Shown: piece by piece, positions 41,351-50,013 of the stretch | How the letters are laid out: every line of letters begins with the position of its first letter | How positions within the stretch are numbered: the first letter of the stretch is position 1 | Origin: an uncultured Eubacteriales bacterium | GTDB lineage: Bacteria > Bacillota > Clostridia > Oscillospirales > Oscillospiraceae | Length of the DNA stretch: 64,000 nt | Reading direction: 5' to 3' | NCBI GenBank assembly: GCA_900319695.1 | Contig: ONPN01000007.1 | Coordinates: forward strand, 1 to 64,000 | Position numbers and translations under genes: made by a program | Notes under the pieces: generated by a model | Told to the model about the DNA's origin: nothing | Databases searched by the model: none | Seen by the model: only the letters and a program-made list of their open reading frames with translations

Positions 41351-42868
41351 TCAGCGCACCAGGCACTCGCCCGTCATTTCCTTGGGCTGGGCCAGTCCCA
41401 TGACATGCAGGATCGTCGGCGCAATGTCGGCGAGTCTGCCGGGATGCAGCTCGATGCCCTTCTCGCACACGGCGAAGGGGACGGGGTTGGTGGTGTGGGC
41501 GGTGTTGACCTTGCCGGTGGCCTCGTCGAACATGCAGTCGGCGTTGCCGTGGTCGGCGGTGACCAGCAGGACGGTGTCGGGGTGCTTTTTGACCTCGTCC
41601 ATGATGCGGCCCATGCAGGCGTCCACGGTCTCAACGGCCTTGATGGCGGCGGGCATGATGCCGGTGTGGCCGACCATGTCGCAGTTGGCGAAGTTGCAGA
41701 CGATGAGGCCGTACTCGTCGGAGGCAATGGCCTCGACCACCTTGTCGCAGACCTTGACAGCGCTCATCTCCGGGATGAGGTCATAGGTCGGGAACTCCTT
41801 GGGAGACGGAACCAGGCAGCGGACCTCGCCCTCGGTCTCCTTCTCGACGCCGCCGTTGAAGAAGAAGGTGACATGCGCGTACTTCTCGGTCTCGGCCACG
41901 CGGAACTGCTTGAGCCCCAGGGAGCTGATATAGTCACCGAGGGTGTTCTCAATGACCTCGGGCGGGTAGGCGATGGGGAGAGGCAGGGCCTCGTCATACT
42001 GCGCGGTGCAGACATAGCTGAGGGGGAAGACCTTTTTCTTGCGCTCGAAGCCGTCGAAGTCCTCGAGGTTCAGGGCCCAGGTCATCTCTCTGGCGCGGTC
42101 GGGGCGGAAGTTCATAAAGATGACGCTGTCGCCCTGGTTGATCTGGCCCTCCGGGCAGCAGACCACAGGCTCGACAAACTCGTCGGTGACTTCCTTTGCG
42201 TAGGACGCCTCGACGGCGTGGACGGGATCGGGATCCTGGACGCCCTCGCCGCAGACGATAGCGTTGTAGCCCTTCTCCACGCGGTCCCAGCGTTTGTCGC
42301 GGTCCATGCCCCAGAAGCGGCCCTGGACGGTGGCGATCTTCGCGTTGCCGAGGGAGTCGCACTTCTCCTTAAGCTGCTTGACGAAGCCCGCGCCGCTGGT
42401 GGGCGGCACGTCGCGCCCGTCGAGGAAGCAGTGGACAAAGACCTTCTCCACGCCGCGCTGCTTTGCCATATCGAGGATAGCGAAGACATGGGTCAGGTGG
42501 CTGTGCACACCGCCGTCGGACATGAGGCCCATGATGTGCAGGGCCTTGCCGTTTGCCTTGGCGTCCTCCATGGCCTTGATGTAGACCGGGTTCTGGAAGA
42601 ACTTCCCGTTCTTGATCTCCTGGGTCATCTTGGGCAGGATCTGGAAGACCACGCGGCCCGCGCCCATATTGGTGTGGCCGACCTCGGAGTTGCCCATCTG
42701 CCCCTCGGGCAGGCCCACGTCGAGGCCGGAGGCCTGGAGCGTGGTGTGGGGATTTTCGGCAAAGAGGCGGTCGAGGTTCGGGGTATTGGCGACATAGACG
42801 GCGTTGCCCTGGGATGGGGCGGCCAGTCCGTAGCCGTCCATGATGATAAGGACTGCTTTCTTGCTCAT
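41351..42868 (-). CDS. gpmI: 2,3-bisphosphoglycerate-independent phosphoglycerate mutase
   Basis: A 505-residue manganese-dependent glycolytic enzyme converting 3-phosphoglycerate to 2-phosphoglycerate. D11 in VLIIMDGYGL and the phosphorylated S61 in GQMGNSEVGHTNMGAGRVV are present, as are HCFLDGRDVPP and the C-terminal metal motifs TADHGNAD and NPVPF. Full length. AAGGAG precedes the ATG. It is the last of a minus-strand run trmL-pgk-tpiA-gpmI. Confidence 0.97.
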   Translation of the reverse strand: MSKKAVLIIMDGYGLAAPSQGNAVYVANTPNLDRLFAENPHTTLQASGLDVGLPEGQMGNSEVGHTNMGAGRVVFQILPKMTQEIKNGKFFQNPVYIKAMEDAKANGKALHIMGLMSDGGVHSHLTHVFAILDMAKQRGVEKVFVHCFLDGRDVPPTSGAGFVKQLKEKCDSLGNAKIATVQGRFWGMDRDKRWDRVEKGYNAIVCGEGVQDPDPVHAVEASYAKEVTDEFVEPVVCCPEGQINQGDSVIFMNFRPDRAREMTWALNLEDFDGFERKKKVFPLSYVCTAQYDEALPLPIAYPPEVIENTLGDYISSLGLKQFRVAETEKYAHVTFFFNGGVEKETEGEVRCLVPSPKEFPTYDLIPEMSAVKVCDKVVEAIASDEYGLIVCNFANCDMVGHTGIMPAAIKAVETVDACMGRIMDEVKKHPDTVLLVTADHGNADCMFDEATGKVNTAHTTNPVPFAVCEKGIELHPGRLADIAPTILHVMGLAQPKEMTGECLVR

Positions 42869-42896
42869 GTAAAGAATAACTCCTTTATTTAACAGT

Positions 42897-42921
42897 CCCT
42901 CCCCCGATGTGCGGGGGAGGG
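42897..42921 (-). terminator. Hairpin between tpiA and gpmI
   Basis: Perfect CCCTCCCCC / GGGGGAGGG stem with a seven-base loop and no T run. It could be a processing or attenuation site within the glycolytic operon. Confidence 0.45.
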
Positions 42922-42934
42922 CTTGAGGAATGCT

Positions 42935-43708
42935 TTACTCCTGATCGGTGGCCTTGATGATGGTGGCGAAGTCGACGGGCTTGAGGGAAGCGCCGCCGAT
43001 GAGGCCGCCGTCGATGTCGGGCTGGGCCAGCAGCTCGGCCGCGTTCTTGGCGTTCATGCTGCCGCCGTAGAGGATGCTGACAGCACGGGCCGGACGGGCG
43101 CCGTAGATGCCGCGGATGACGGCACGGATGCCCTCGCAGACCTCCTGAGCCTGCTCGGCCGTGGCGGTCTTGCCGGTGCCGATGGCCCAGATGGGCTCAT
43201 AGGCGATGATGCAGCGGCGCAGCTTGGAGGCGTCGATACCGCTGAGAGCGGCCTTGACCTGGTAGGCGACGTACTCCATGGTCAGGTCCATCTCGCGCTG
43301 CTCCAGGCTCTCGCCGACGCAGATGATGGGGGTGATGCCCTTCTCGAGCAGGGCCTTGGCCTTGGCGTTGATGAGCATGTCATCCTCGCCGTGGTACTGG
43401 CGGCGCTCGGAGTGGCCGACGATGCAGTACTTGGCGCCGATGTCGGCGAGCTGGCTGGCGGAGATCTCACCGGTGTAAGCGCCCTTCTCGAACTTGGACA
43501 CGTCCTGGCCGCCGGCGGCAACCTTGCAGTCCTTGCCGGCCTTGACCATGGCGGGGATCATCACGGCGGGGGTGCAGAGCACCATCTCGCAGGTGCGGGT
43601 CTTGGGCAGGTTCTCCTTGAGGGCCTCCATGAAGGGCTTGATCTCGGAGGCGAGCATGTTCATCTTCCAGTTGCCCGCGATAACGGTCTTGCGGTATTTT
43701 CTGTTCAT
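42935..43708 (-). CDS. tpiA: Triosephosphate isomerase
   Basis: A 257-residue TIM-barrel enzyme interconverting dihydroxyacetone phosphate and glyceraldehyde 3-phosphate. K15 in GNWKMN, H99 in IVGHSERR and the catalytic E171 in AYEPIWAIGTGK are all present, with YGGSMN as phosphate-binding loop. Full length, with AAGGATAG upstream of the ATG. It lies between pgk and gpmI. Confidence 0.97.
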   Translation of the reverse strand: MNRKYRKTVIAGNWKMNMLASEIKPFMEALKENLPKTRTCEMVLCTPAVMIPAMVKAGKDCKVAAGGQDVSKFEKGAYTGEISASQLADIGAKYCIVGHSERRQYHGEDDMLINAKAKALLEKGITPIICVGESLEQREMDLTMEYVAYQVKAALSGIDASKLRRCIIAYEPIWAIGTGKTATAEQAQEVCEGIRAVIRGIYGARPARAVSILYGGSMNAKNAAELLAQPDIDGGLIGGASLKPVDFATIIKATDQE

Positions 43709-43730
43709 GGTAAATCTATCCTTTCCTTAT

Positions 43731-43796
43731 AGCTTCCCCCTCCGGGGGAAGTGGCGCACAGCGCCGATAGGGGTGTTTCCCACTTGTGGGGAAGCT
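43731..43796. repeat. Dispersed hairpin repeat, family A, copy between pgk and tpiA
   Basis: GCTTCCCCCTCCGGGGGAAG hairpin, then GGCGCACAGCGCC hairpin and GATAGGGG, closing with TTCCCACTTGTGGGGAAGC. Same two-hairpin layout as the 8667 element with different stem sequence. Confidence 0.55.
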
Positions 43797-43825
43797 GCGC
43801 TTCTTTGGGTGTGCAGCAGATAAGA

Positions 43826-45011
43826 TCAGGCGTCCAGCAGGCAGGCCACGCCGGGCAGCTCCTTGCCCTCGAGGAACTCGAGAGACGCGCCGCCGCCGGT
43901 GGAGATGTGGGTGATCTTGTCGGCAAAGCCGAGCTTCTCGACCGCAGCAGCGCTGTCGCCGCCGCCGACGATGGTGATCGCGCCGGACTCGGCCAGAGCC
44001 TTGGCCATGGCCTTGGTGCCGCCCGCGAACTTCTCAAACTCAAACACGCCCATGGGGCCGTTCCAGACGATGGTGCCCGCGCCTGCGACAGCGGCGGAGA
44101 AGAGCTCCACGGTCTTGGGGCCGATGTCCATGCCCATCAGGTCCTCGGGGATATTGCCCTCGACGAGGACGGGCTCGGCGTCAGCGGAGAACTCGGCCGC
44201 GCAGAGGTTGTCGACGGGCAGGAGGAACTTGACGCCCTTGGCCTCGGCCTTGGCGATCATGTCCTTGGCGTAGTCGATGCGGTCAGCCTCGAGCAGAGAC
44301 TTGCCGATCTCGAAGCCCTGGGCCTTCTTGAAGGTGTAGGCCATGCCGCCGCCGATGATGATGGTGTCGGCCTTCTCGAGGAGGTTGTTGATGACGTTGA
44401 TCTTGTCTCTTGACCAGCAGGCCCGAGTAGGCGGGCAGATAGGCCGCGACGCCGGCGGTGGAGGCGTGAGCTCTGTGAACGGTGCCGAACGCGTCGGAGA
44501 CATAGACCTCGGCCATGTCGGCGAGGGCCTTGGCAAACGCGGGGTCGTTCTTGGTCTCGCCCTTGGCAAAGCGGAGGTTCTCAAGCAGCATGATCTGGCC
44601 GGGCTGCAGCGCGGCGGCCTTGGCCTGGGCGTCGGGGCCGATGGTGTCGGCGGCGAAGATCACGTCCTGACCCAGCAGCTCGCTCAGTCTCTTGGCGACG
44701 GGGGCGAGGGTCAGCTTCTTGAGGGACTTCTCCCACTCTTCCTTGGTGATGTCGTCGGCGTTCTTGCCCTTCTCGACCTGCTTCTTGACATAGCCGTCGA
44801 AGGTGGCGACGGGCTTGCCCAGGTGGGAGCAGGCGATGACGGCCGCGCCCTGCTCGAGCAGGTACTTGAGGGTGGGGATGGCGGCGACAATGCGCTTATC
44901 GCTGGTGATCTCGCCGGTCTTCTTGTCCTGAGGGACGTTGAAGTCGCAGCGGACAAGAACCTTCTTGCCCTTTACGTCGGCGTCATAAACGGTTTTTTTG
45001 TTGTAATTCAT
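43826..45011 (-). pseudogene. pgk: Phosphoglycerate kinase with internal deletion and frameshift
   Basis: Phosphoglycerate kinase in two frames. The N-terminal part (ATG at 45011, AGGAGG upstream) runs 201 codons, with [16 protein letters not shown] and HLGKP, to [10 protein letters not shown]. Frame then changes at about 44408, and the C-terminal 193 codons begin [21 protein letters not shown] and end with the nucleotide motif [14 protein letters not shown]. Comparison with the family shows that about 27 residues, including the usual GGAKVS hinge loop, are missing at the junction, so about 80-odd bases not divisible by three have been lost. It is either a real lesion in a central glycolytic gene or a sequence/assembly error. 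Confidence 0.85.
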
Positions 45012-45039
45012 GCTGTAGCCTCCTAAAATATTGTTTTTT

Positions 45040-45540
45040 TTAAGAAAGTTCTGGCAATTCATCCGCCATGGAGCCCTCGGCACTCAGGCCCGGGAAGCCC
45101 TGCTGTCTGAGCGCCTCATAGGCGAGGATGGCGGCGGAGTTGGAGAGATTCAGGCTCCGCGCCTGAGAAATCATCGGAATCCGGATACACCTCTCGCGGT
45201 ACTTTTCCCGCAGCCACGCGGGCAGACCGGCGGTCTCCTTTCCGAACATCAGCGTCACGTTCCCCGTGAAGTCCGCCTCGTGGTAAGGCCGGGGCGCTTT
45301 CGTTGTGGCGAGCCACAGCCCCTCGTCCCCGTTTTTTGCGAAGTAGTCCTCCAGGTTGTCATAGACGGTGATGTCGACCAAGGGCCAGTAGTCCAGGCCG
45401 CAGCGCTTGACCATCTTGTCGGAGATATCGAAGCCCAGCGGCCTGACAAGGTGGAGCCGCGCCCCGGTTGCCGCGCAGGTGCGGGCGATGGCTCCGGTGT
45501 TGTGCGGAATCTCCGGCTCGACAAGCACGATATTGAGCAT
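45040..45540 (-). CDS. trmL: tRNA (cytidine(34)-2'-O)-methyltransferase
   Basis: A 166-residue minimal SPOUT methyltransferase that modifies the wobble ribose of certain tRNAs. [21 protein letters not shown] is the characteristic N-terminus, [11 protein letters not shown] is motif 2, and [22 protein letters not shown] is the knotted SAM site. The ATG at 45540 is chosen for its position and the GAGAGGAT ribosome site. An extended -10 (TGCTAAAAT, minus strand, 45615-45607) lies upstream. pgk starts 28 bases downstream. Confidence 0.93.
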   Translation of the reverse strand: MLNIVLVEPEIPHNTGAIARTCAATGARLHLVRPLGFDISDKMVKRCGLDYWPLVDITVYDNLEDYFAKNGDEGLWLATTKAPRPYHEADFTGNVTLMFGKETAGLPAWLREKYRERCIRIPMISQARSLNLSNSAAILAYEALRQQGFPGLSAEGSMADELPELS

Positions 45541-45661
45541 ATCCTCTCTCCGTTTCTTTGACGGTTTCAAGGCGAAAAGTTACACCTCTCCCGTGGAATC
45601 CATCCCATTTTAGCACACAAATCAAAAAAATCATGTACAATTTTCTATTTTTTTCATCTTC

Positions 45662-45690
45662 TTGCAAACTGTACAAATATGGGCTATAAT
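45662..45690 (+). promoter_or_regulatory. Promoter of the radical SAM gene
   Basis: TTGCAA at 45662-45667 and TATAAT at 45685-45690, 17-base spacing. Confidence 0.8.
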
Positions 45691-45757
45691 CGTCCCCGTG
45701 GAAGGGCCTGAAATGGTCATTTTGCATAGGTTATTACAGATTGGGAGAACTTGGCAA

Positions 45758-46654
45758 ATGGATTTTGTGTGTACGCTCTGTCCCCGCCGCTGCGGCGCGC
45801 TTCGCAGCGGGACGCAGCCCGGCGGGATTTGCCGCTCACCGGGCCTGCCGCGCATCGCAAGAGCGGCCCCGCATTACGGGGAGGAGCCCTGCATCGCCGG
45901 GAAAAACGGGACCGGCGCGGTCTTCTTCACGGGCTGCAATCTGCGCTGCGTCTTCTGCCAGAACCGGGACATCAGCCGGGGCGCGGGCGCGGGAGAAACG
46001 CTCACGGCGCCGCAGCTGCGGGAGCTTTTGCTGCGCCTGCGGGATCAGGGCGTGGACAGCATCGACCTTGTCACCGGGGCGCACTATGTCCCTGCCATTG
46101 CGGAGGCGCTGTCCGGGCTTTCCCTCGGCGTGCCGGTGGTCTGGAACAGCTCGGGCTATGAGAGCGTGGAGACCCTGCGGCAGCTCGAGGGGCTGGTGCA
46201 GGTCTACATGCCGGACTATAAATATTCTGACCCGGAAACCGCCCGCCGATACAGCGCGGCGGCGGATTATCCCGCTGTCGCGGCGGACGCGATCCGCGAG
46301 ATGTTCCGCCAGGTCGGGCCCTATGTGCTGGACGAGAGCGGCCTGATGAAATCCGGCGTGCTGATCCGCCACCTCATCCTCCCCGGCCGCGAGGACGACG
46401 CGCGAAACGTCATCGACTTTGCCGCCGATGAGTTTCCGCGCGACAGCGTGCTCTTTTCGCTGATGAGCCAGTACACCCCGACGCCGGGCCTTGAAGCCTT
46501 CGCGGAGCTGCAAAGGCGCGTGACCCCCGAGGAAAACCGGGCGCTGATCCATTATATGAAGGTGCGCCGCCTGGACGGCTTCTGGCAGGAGAACGAGGCC
46601 GCGACGGAGGAGCTGCTGCCGGACTGGGATCTGACCGGGGTGCAAAAGGCTTGA
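45758..46654 (+). CDS. Radical SAM protein, PflA-like
   Basis: A 298-residue radical SAM enzyme related to pyruvate formate-lyase activating enzymes. The [4Fe-4S]/SAM motif is C60-x3-C64-x2-C67 in FTGCNLRCVFCQNRD. Extra N-terminal cysteines (CTLCPRRC and GGIC) resemble the YgiQ/AmmeMemoRadiSam-like subgroup. The start at 45758 is used because the promoter lies inside the longer open frame and GGGAG precedes this ATG. No glycyl radical enzyme is adjacent, so the substrate is unknown. Confidence 0.88.
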   Translation: MDFVCTLCPRRCGALRSGTQPGGICRSPGLPRIARAAPHYGEEPCIAGKNGTGAVFFTGCNLRCVFCQNRDISRGAGAGETLTAPQLRELLLRLRDQGVDSIDLVTGAHYVPAIAEALSGLSLGVPVVWNSSGYESVETLRQLEGLVQVYMPDYKYSDPETARRYSAAADYPAVAADAIREMFRQVGPYVLDESGLMKSGVLIRHLILPGREDDARNVIDFAADEFPRDSVLFSLMSQYTPTPGLEAFAELQRRVTPEENRALIHYMKVRRLDGFWQENEAATEELLPDWDLTGVQKA

Positions 46655-46679
46655 CAGCGCAATACGCCACGCGCATAAT
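46651..46679 (+). promoter_or_regulatory. Promoter of the PAP2 gene
   Basis: Perfect TTGACA at 46651-46656 overlapping the previous stop codon, 17 bases, then CATAAT. Confidence 0.75.
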
Positions 46680-46709
46680 AGGTTATCATATCTCAGGGAG
46701 GAACTGTCT

Positions 46710-47669
46710 TTGGACATTCAATATCTGCTCTGGCTCCAGGACTTTCGCGTCAGTATCAGCGACGCCTGGACGCCCTTCATGGAGTGGGTCTCCATGTTTG
46801 CCACCACCTATTTGATTTTGCTCCCGGTCTTCTGGTACTGGAACCGTGACAAGCGGCAGGGCCTTTACACCATGACCGCCTACTATCTCTGCATGGTGTT
46901 CACCCCGCTCATCAAGCTGACCGCCTGCGTCTACCGCCCCTGGATCCGTGACAGCCGCGTCCTGCCCGCCGGTGACTCCATCACCACGGCGACGGGCTAT
47001 TCCTTCCCCAGCGGACACACGACCACCGCGGGGCCGCTGGCGGGCGGCATGGCGGTGAGCCTGTGGAGAGACCGGCGCAGCCGCTGGTGCTCCGTGCTGC
47101 TGGTGGTGTTTGTTCTGCTCACCGCCTTTTCCAGAAATTATCTGGGCGTACATACCCCGCAGGACGTGTTTGTCGCCCTGTGCCTGACTGTGCTGAGCCT
47201 CTTTGCCACGGCGAAGCTCTTCGCGTATCTGGATGAGCACCCCGAGAAGGAGGATCTGCTTCTTCTGGCGGGCTTTGTCTTCTGCTGGGCCGGCATCGCC
47301 TACATCAGCTTCAAGTCCTATCCCATGGACTACGACGCAAACGGAAAGCTGATCGTAGACCCGCAGAAGATGATGAACGACGGCTACGGCGATCTGGGCA
47401 AGATGATGGGCTTTCTCCTCGCCCGCTATGCTGAAAAGCACTGGATACGCTTTAAGCCGCTGGCGCCGGGCGTTCTCAATACGTCCCTCTGCCTGGTCGG
47501 GCTCATCCCCATGGTGTATCTGAAAAGCTGGTTCCGGCCGGTGCTGGTGGACGCCTTCGGCTCTCACTGGGGCAAGCTCCTGTTTTCCGTGCTCTATGCG
47601 TTCTATGCCATTGCCCTTTTCCCGCTGGTGCTGAAGCTGGTCGGAAAGGCGCGCGCGGACAGGGCCTGA
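46710..47669 (+). CDS. PAP2 family phosphatase, membrane-bound
   Basis: A 319-residue membrane protein with six or more helices. The three PAP2 motifs are present: YRPW (motif 1 remnant), FPSGHTTTA (motif 2) and FSRNYLGVHTPQDV (motif 3 with the catalytic histidine). It dephosphorylates a lipid phosphate, such as undecaprenyl pyrophosphate or phosphatidic acid. A C-terminal region of several extra helices goes beyond the core. The start is TTG at 46710, with GGAGG eight bases upstream; no ATG is better placed. Confidence 0.9.
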   Translation: MDIQYLLWLQDFRVSISDAWTPFMEWVSMFATTYLILLPVFWYWNRDKRQGLYTMTAYYLCMVFTPLIKLTACVYRPWIRDSRVLPAGDSITTATGYSFPSGHTTTAGPLAGGMAVSLWRDRRSRWCSVLLVVFVLLTAFSRNYLGVHTPQDVFVALCLTVLSLFATAKLFAYLDEHPEKEDLLLLAGFVFCWAGIAYISFKSYPMDYDANGKLIVDPQKMMNDGYGDLGKMMGFLLARYAEKHWIRFKPLAPGVLNTSLCLVGLIPMVYLKSWFRPVLVDAFGSHWGKLLFSVLYAFYAIALFPLVLKLVGKARADRA

Positions 47670-47704
47670 GCTTACCCGTCCGCTTTTCCCAAACATGAAC
47701 AAAC

Positions 47705-47736
47705 GCATATTCCATATCAAGCATATTCCATATCAA
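47705..47736 (+). repeat. Tandem 16-bp direct repeat before the hydroxy-acid oxidase gene
   Basis: Two perfect, contiguous copies of GCATATTCCATATCAA, immediately followed by the AAAGGAG ribosome site. A candidate operator. Confidence 0.7.
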
Positions 47737-47755
47737 AATAAAGGAGTGTTCAAAA

Positions 47756-48772
47756 ATGACGTACAATGAAATACTCGCCGCCGCAAAGGATCAGGTCGGC
47801 CCGTACTGCAAGGCGTGTCCCGTCTGCAACGGCAGGGCCTGCGGCAACGCCATGCCCGGCCCCGGCTGCAAGTACCCCGGCAGCACCGCCGCGCGCAACT
47901 TTGACAAGTGGCAGGAGATCTGCGTGAACATGGACACGCTCTGCCCCAACGCCGACCCCGACGTGAGCTTTGAGATGTTCGGCGTGAAGTTCGCCGCCCC
48001 CATCTTCGCCGCCCCCCTCGGCGCGATCGACCTGCACTACGGCCCGAAGTACAAGGACCCCGAGTACAACAGCATCCTCATCAAGGCCTGCGCGGACTAC
48101 GGTCTCATGGCACTGACCGGCGACGGCGTAGACCCAAACATCATGCTCCGCTCCGCCGAGGACATGAAGAAGGTCGACGGGATGGGCTGTCCGATCATCA
48201 AGCCCTGGAACAAGGAGGCCGTGTTTGCCAAGCTGGACGTGCTCAACGAGGCGAAAATCTTCTGCGCGGGCATGGACGTGGACGGCGCGGGCCTGCCCTT
48301 CCTCAAGGCCATGAATCCCAACGCGGGCAGCAAGTCCGTCGAGGAAATGCGCGAGATCATCGAGTATGCGAACATGCCCTTCATCGTCAAGGGCATTATG
48401 ACCGTCAAGGGCGCGGAGAAGGCCGTCGAGGCCGGGGCCGCCGCGATCGTCGTCTCCAACCACGGCGGCAGAGTGCAGGGCGGCGTGCCCTCCACGGCGG
48501 AGGTTCTGCCCGAGATTGCCGACGCCGTCAAGGGCAGGACCGTCATTCTGGTTGACGGCGGCATCCGCTCGGGCGTGGACGTGTTCCGGGCCCTGGCCCT
48601 CGGCGCGGACGGCGTGCTGATCGGCCGCCCCATCCTGCCCATGATCTATGCCGCGGGCGAGGAGGGCTTCAAGGTCTACATGGACAAGATCATCGGCGAG
48701 CTCAAGTCCACCATGACCATGTGCGGCGCGGCCACCCTCGCGGACATCACCCGCGACAAGGTTCGTCTGTAA
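47756..48772 (+). CDS. FMN-dependent alpha-hydroxy-acid oxidizing protein
   Basis: A 338-residue TIM-barrel flavoenzyme. VVSNHGGRVQGG holds the catalytic histidine, and LVDGGIRSGVDVFRALALGA plus IGRPI bind the FMN phosphate. The N-terminus has a cluster of cysteines (CKACPVCNGRACG, then GPGCKYPG) not found in classical lactate oxidases; it may bind a metal or cluster and is typical of the Clostridial group. It likely oxidises lactate or another 2-hydroxy acid. The stop shares one base with the start of a NUDIX gene. Confidence 0.88.
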   Translation: MTYNEILAAAKDQVGPYCKACPVCNGRACGNAMPGPGCKYPGSTAARNFDKWQEICVNMDTLCPNADPDVSFEMFGVKFAAPIFAAPLGAIDLHYGPKYKDPEYNSILIKACADYGLMALTGDGVDPNIMLRSAEDMKKVDGMGCPIIKPWNKEAVFAKLDVLNEAKIFCAGMDVDGAGLPFLKAMNPNAGSKSVEEMREIIEYANMPFIVKGIMTVKGAEKAVEAGAAAIVVSNHGGRVQGGVPSTAEVLPEIADAVKGRTVILVDGGIRSGVDVFRALALGADGVLIGRPILPMIYAAGEEGFKVYMDKIIGELKSTMTMCGAATLADITRDKVRL

Positions 48773-49242
48773 TGCGCAACACCACTCTCGTCCACCTCGA
48801 GCGGGACGGAAAATACCTGATGCTCCACCGCGTTAAAAAGGAGCGGGACGAAAACCGCGACAAGTGGGTCGGCATCGGCGGCAAGTTTGAACCGGGCGAG
48901 AGCCCCGATGACTGCGCCCTGCGCGAGGTGCGCGAGGAGACGGGCCTCACCATGCGAAGCTGGGCCTATCGCGGGATCGTGACCTTCGTCTCGGACGAGT
49001 GGGGCACGGAGTACATGCACCTGTTCCACTCCGCGGACTTTGAGGGCACGGTCAAAGACTGCGACGAGGGCGTGCTCGAATGGGTGGATAAGCGCGCGCT
49101 CCTGTCCCTTCCCATCTGGGAGGGAGACAAGATTTTCCTCCGACTCCTGGACAGCGACCGCCCCTTCTTCTCCCTCAAGCTCCGCTACCGGGGCGAGAAG
49201 CTGGTCGAAGCGGTGCTGGACGGAAAAAAGCTGGAGATTTGA
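48772..49242 (+). CDS. NUDIX hydrolase (MutT-like)
   Basis: A 156-residue pyrophosphohydrolase. The Nudix box is complete: GGKFEPGESPDDCALREVRE followed by ETGLT. The size and N-terminus resemble 8-oxo-dGTP diphosphatases that clean the nucleotide pool. The ATG overlaps the previous stop (TAATG), so the two genes are translationally coupled. A bidirectional terminator follows. Confidence 0.93.
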   Translation: MRNTTLVHLERDGKYLMLHRVKKERDENRDKWVGIGGKFEPGESPDDCALREVREETGLTMRSWAYRGIVTFVSDEWGTEYMHLFHSADFEGTVKDCDEGVLEWVDKRALLSLPIWEGDKIFLRLLDSDRPFFSLKLRYRGEKLVEAVLDGKKLEI

Positions 49243-49301
49243 TAAACCTTTCGTCCTCTCCGCTGGGGCGAAACTTGTGGTCTCTCGGCGGTACAACTAA
49301 G

Positions 49302-49347
49302 AAATGTACGGCGATTTCGTAACGCAATACGAAGTCACCGTACATTT
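49302..49347. terminator. Bidirectional terminator
   Basis: AAATGTACGG...CCGTACATTT with partly paired inner sequence (GATTTCGTA/TACGAAGTC) and a T run, between the convergent NUDIX and phosphoesterase genes. Confidence 0.75.
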
Positions 49348-49419
49348 TTCATATATCACGCCAGTACCGCCGGTAGGGCGCAAGGCTCTCCCCAACGATC
49401 ACATTCGGCATTTTCAGTT

Positions 49420-50013
49420 TTATTCCTCCGTCTCGATCACGCAATACTCATACGCGTTGATCACCGTCGTATCCCCGTAGCGGCAGCGCTGGGGGATGCT
49501 GACGCCGTAGTTGCGGTGGACGTGGCCGTGGATGAAGTACCGGGGCTGCCAGCGGTCCAGCAGCAGACGGAAGCAGTTGAAGCCCCGGTGCGGCGGATCG
49601 TCCAGATCGTTGAGCCCGTGCAGCGGCGCGTGGGTCAGCAGGATATCGAAGCCCCTGCTGCGCCGCAGACGGTAGGCCAGGCGGAAAATCCGCCGCCGCA
49701 TCTGCCGCTCGGTGTACATGTACTTTCCGTCCCGGTAGCGGCAGGACCCGCCGAGGCCCACGATGCGCAGGCCCCCGCAGGTGAAGACCTTGTCGTCCAC
49801 GCACACGCAGCCCTCCGGCTCCCGGTCATAGCGGTCGTCGTGGTTGCCGTGGACGTACAGCACCGGGCAGCGCGCCATGGTCACCAGAAATTCCAGATAC
49901 TCCGGGTGCAGGTCGCCGCAGGAGAGGATGAGGTCGAAGCCCTCCAGCATCCCCGGCTTGTAATACTCAAAGAAGCGCTTGGACTCCACGTCCGAAACGG
50001 CGAGGATCTTCAT
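49420..50013 (-). CDS. Calcineurin-like metallophosphoesterase
   Basis: A 197-residue phosphoesterase. Metal motifs in order are MKILAVSDVES, SCGDLHPEYLEF, VHGNHDDRY, LLTHAPLHGLND and IHGHVHRNYG. This size matches the small YfcE/Icc-type group with broad phosphodiester specificity. The gene starts at the base following the stop of the GPH symporter, and is therefore co-transcribed with it and the GH31 gene. Confidence 0.9.
   Translation of the reverse strand: MKILAVSDVESKRFFEYYKPGMLEGFDLILSCGDLHPEYLEFLVTMARCPVLYVHGNHDDRYDREPEGCVCVDDKVFTCGGLRIVGLGGSCRYRDGKYMYTERQMRRRIFRLAYRLRRSRGFDILLTHAPLHGLNDLDDPPHRGFNCFRLLLDRWQPRYFIHGHVHRNYGVSIPQRCRYGDTTVINAYEYCVIETEE

Noticed and set aside
41333..42892. 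519-codon plus-strand frame opposite gpmI
   Set aside because: Mirror of a complete gpmI; its composition follows the complementary codons.
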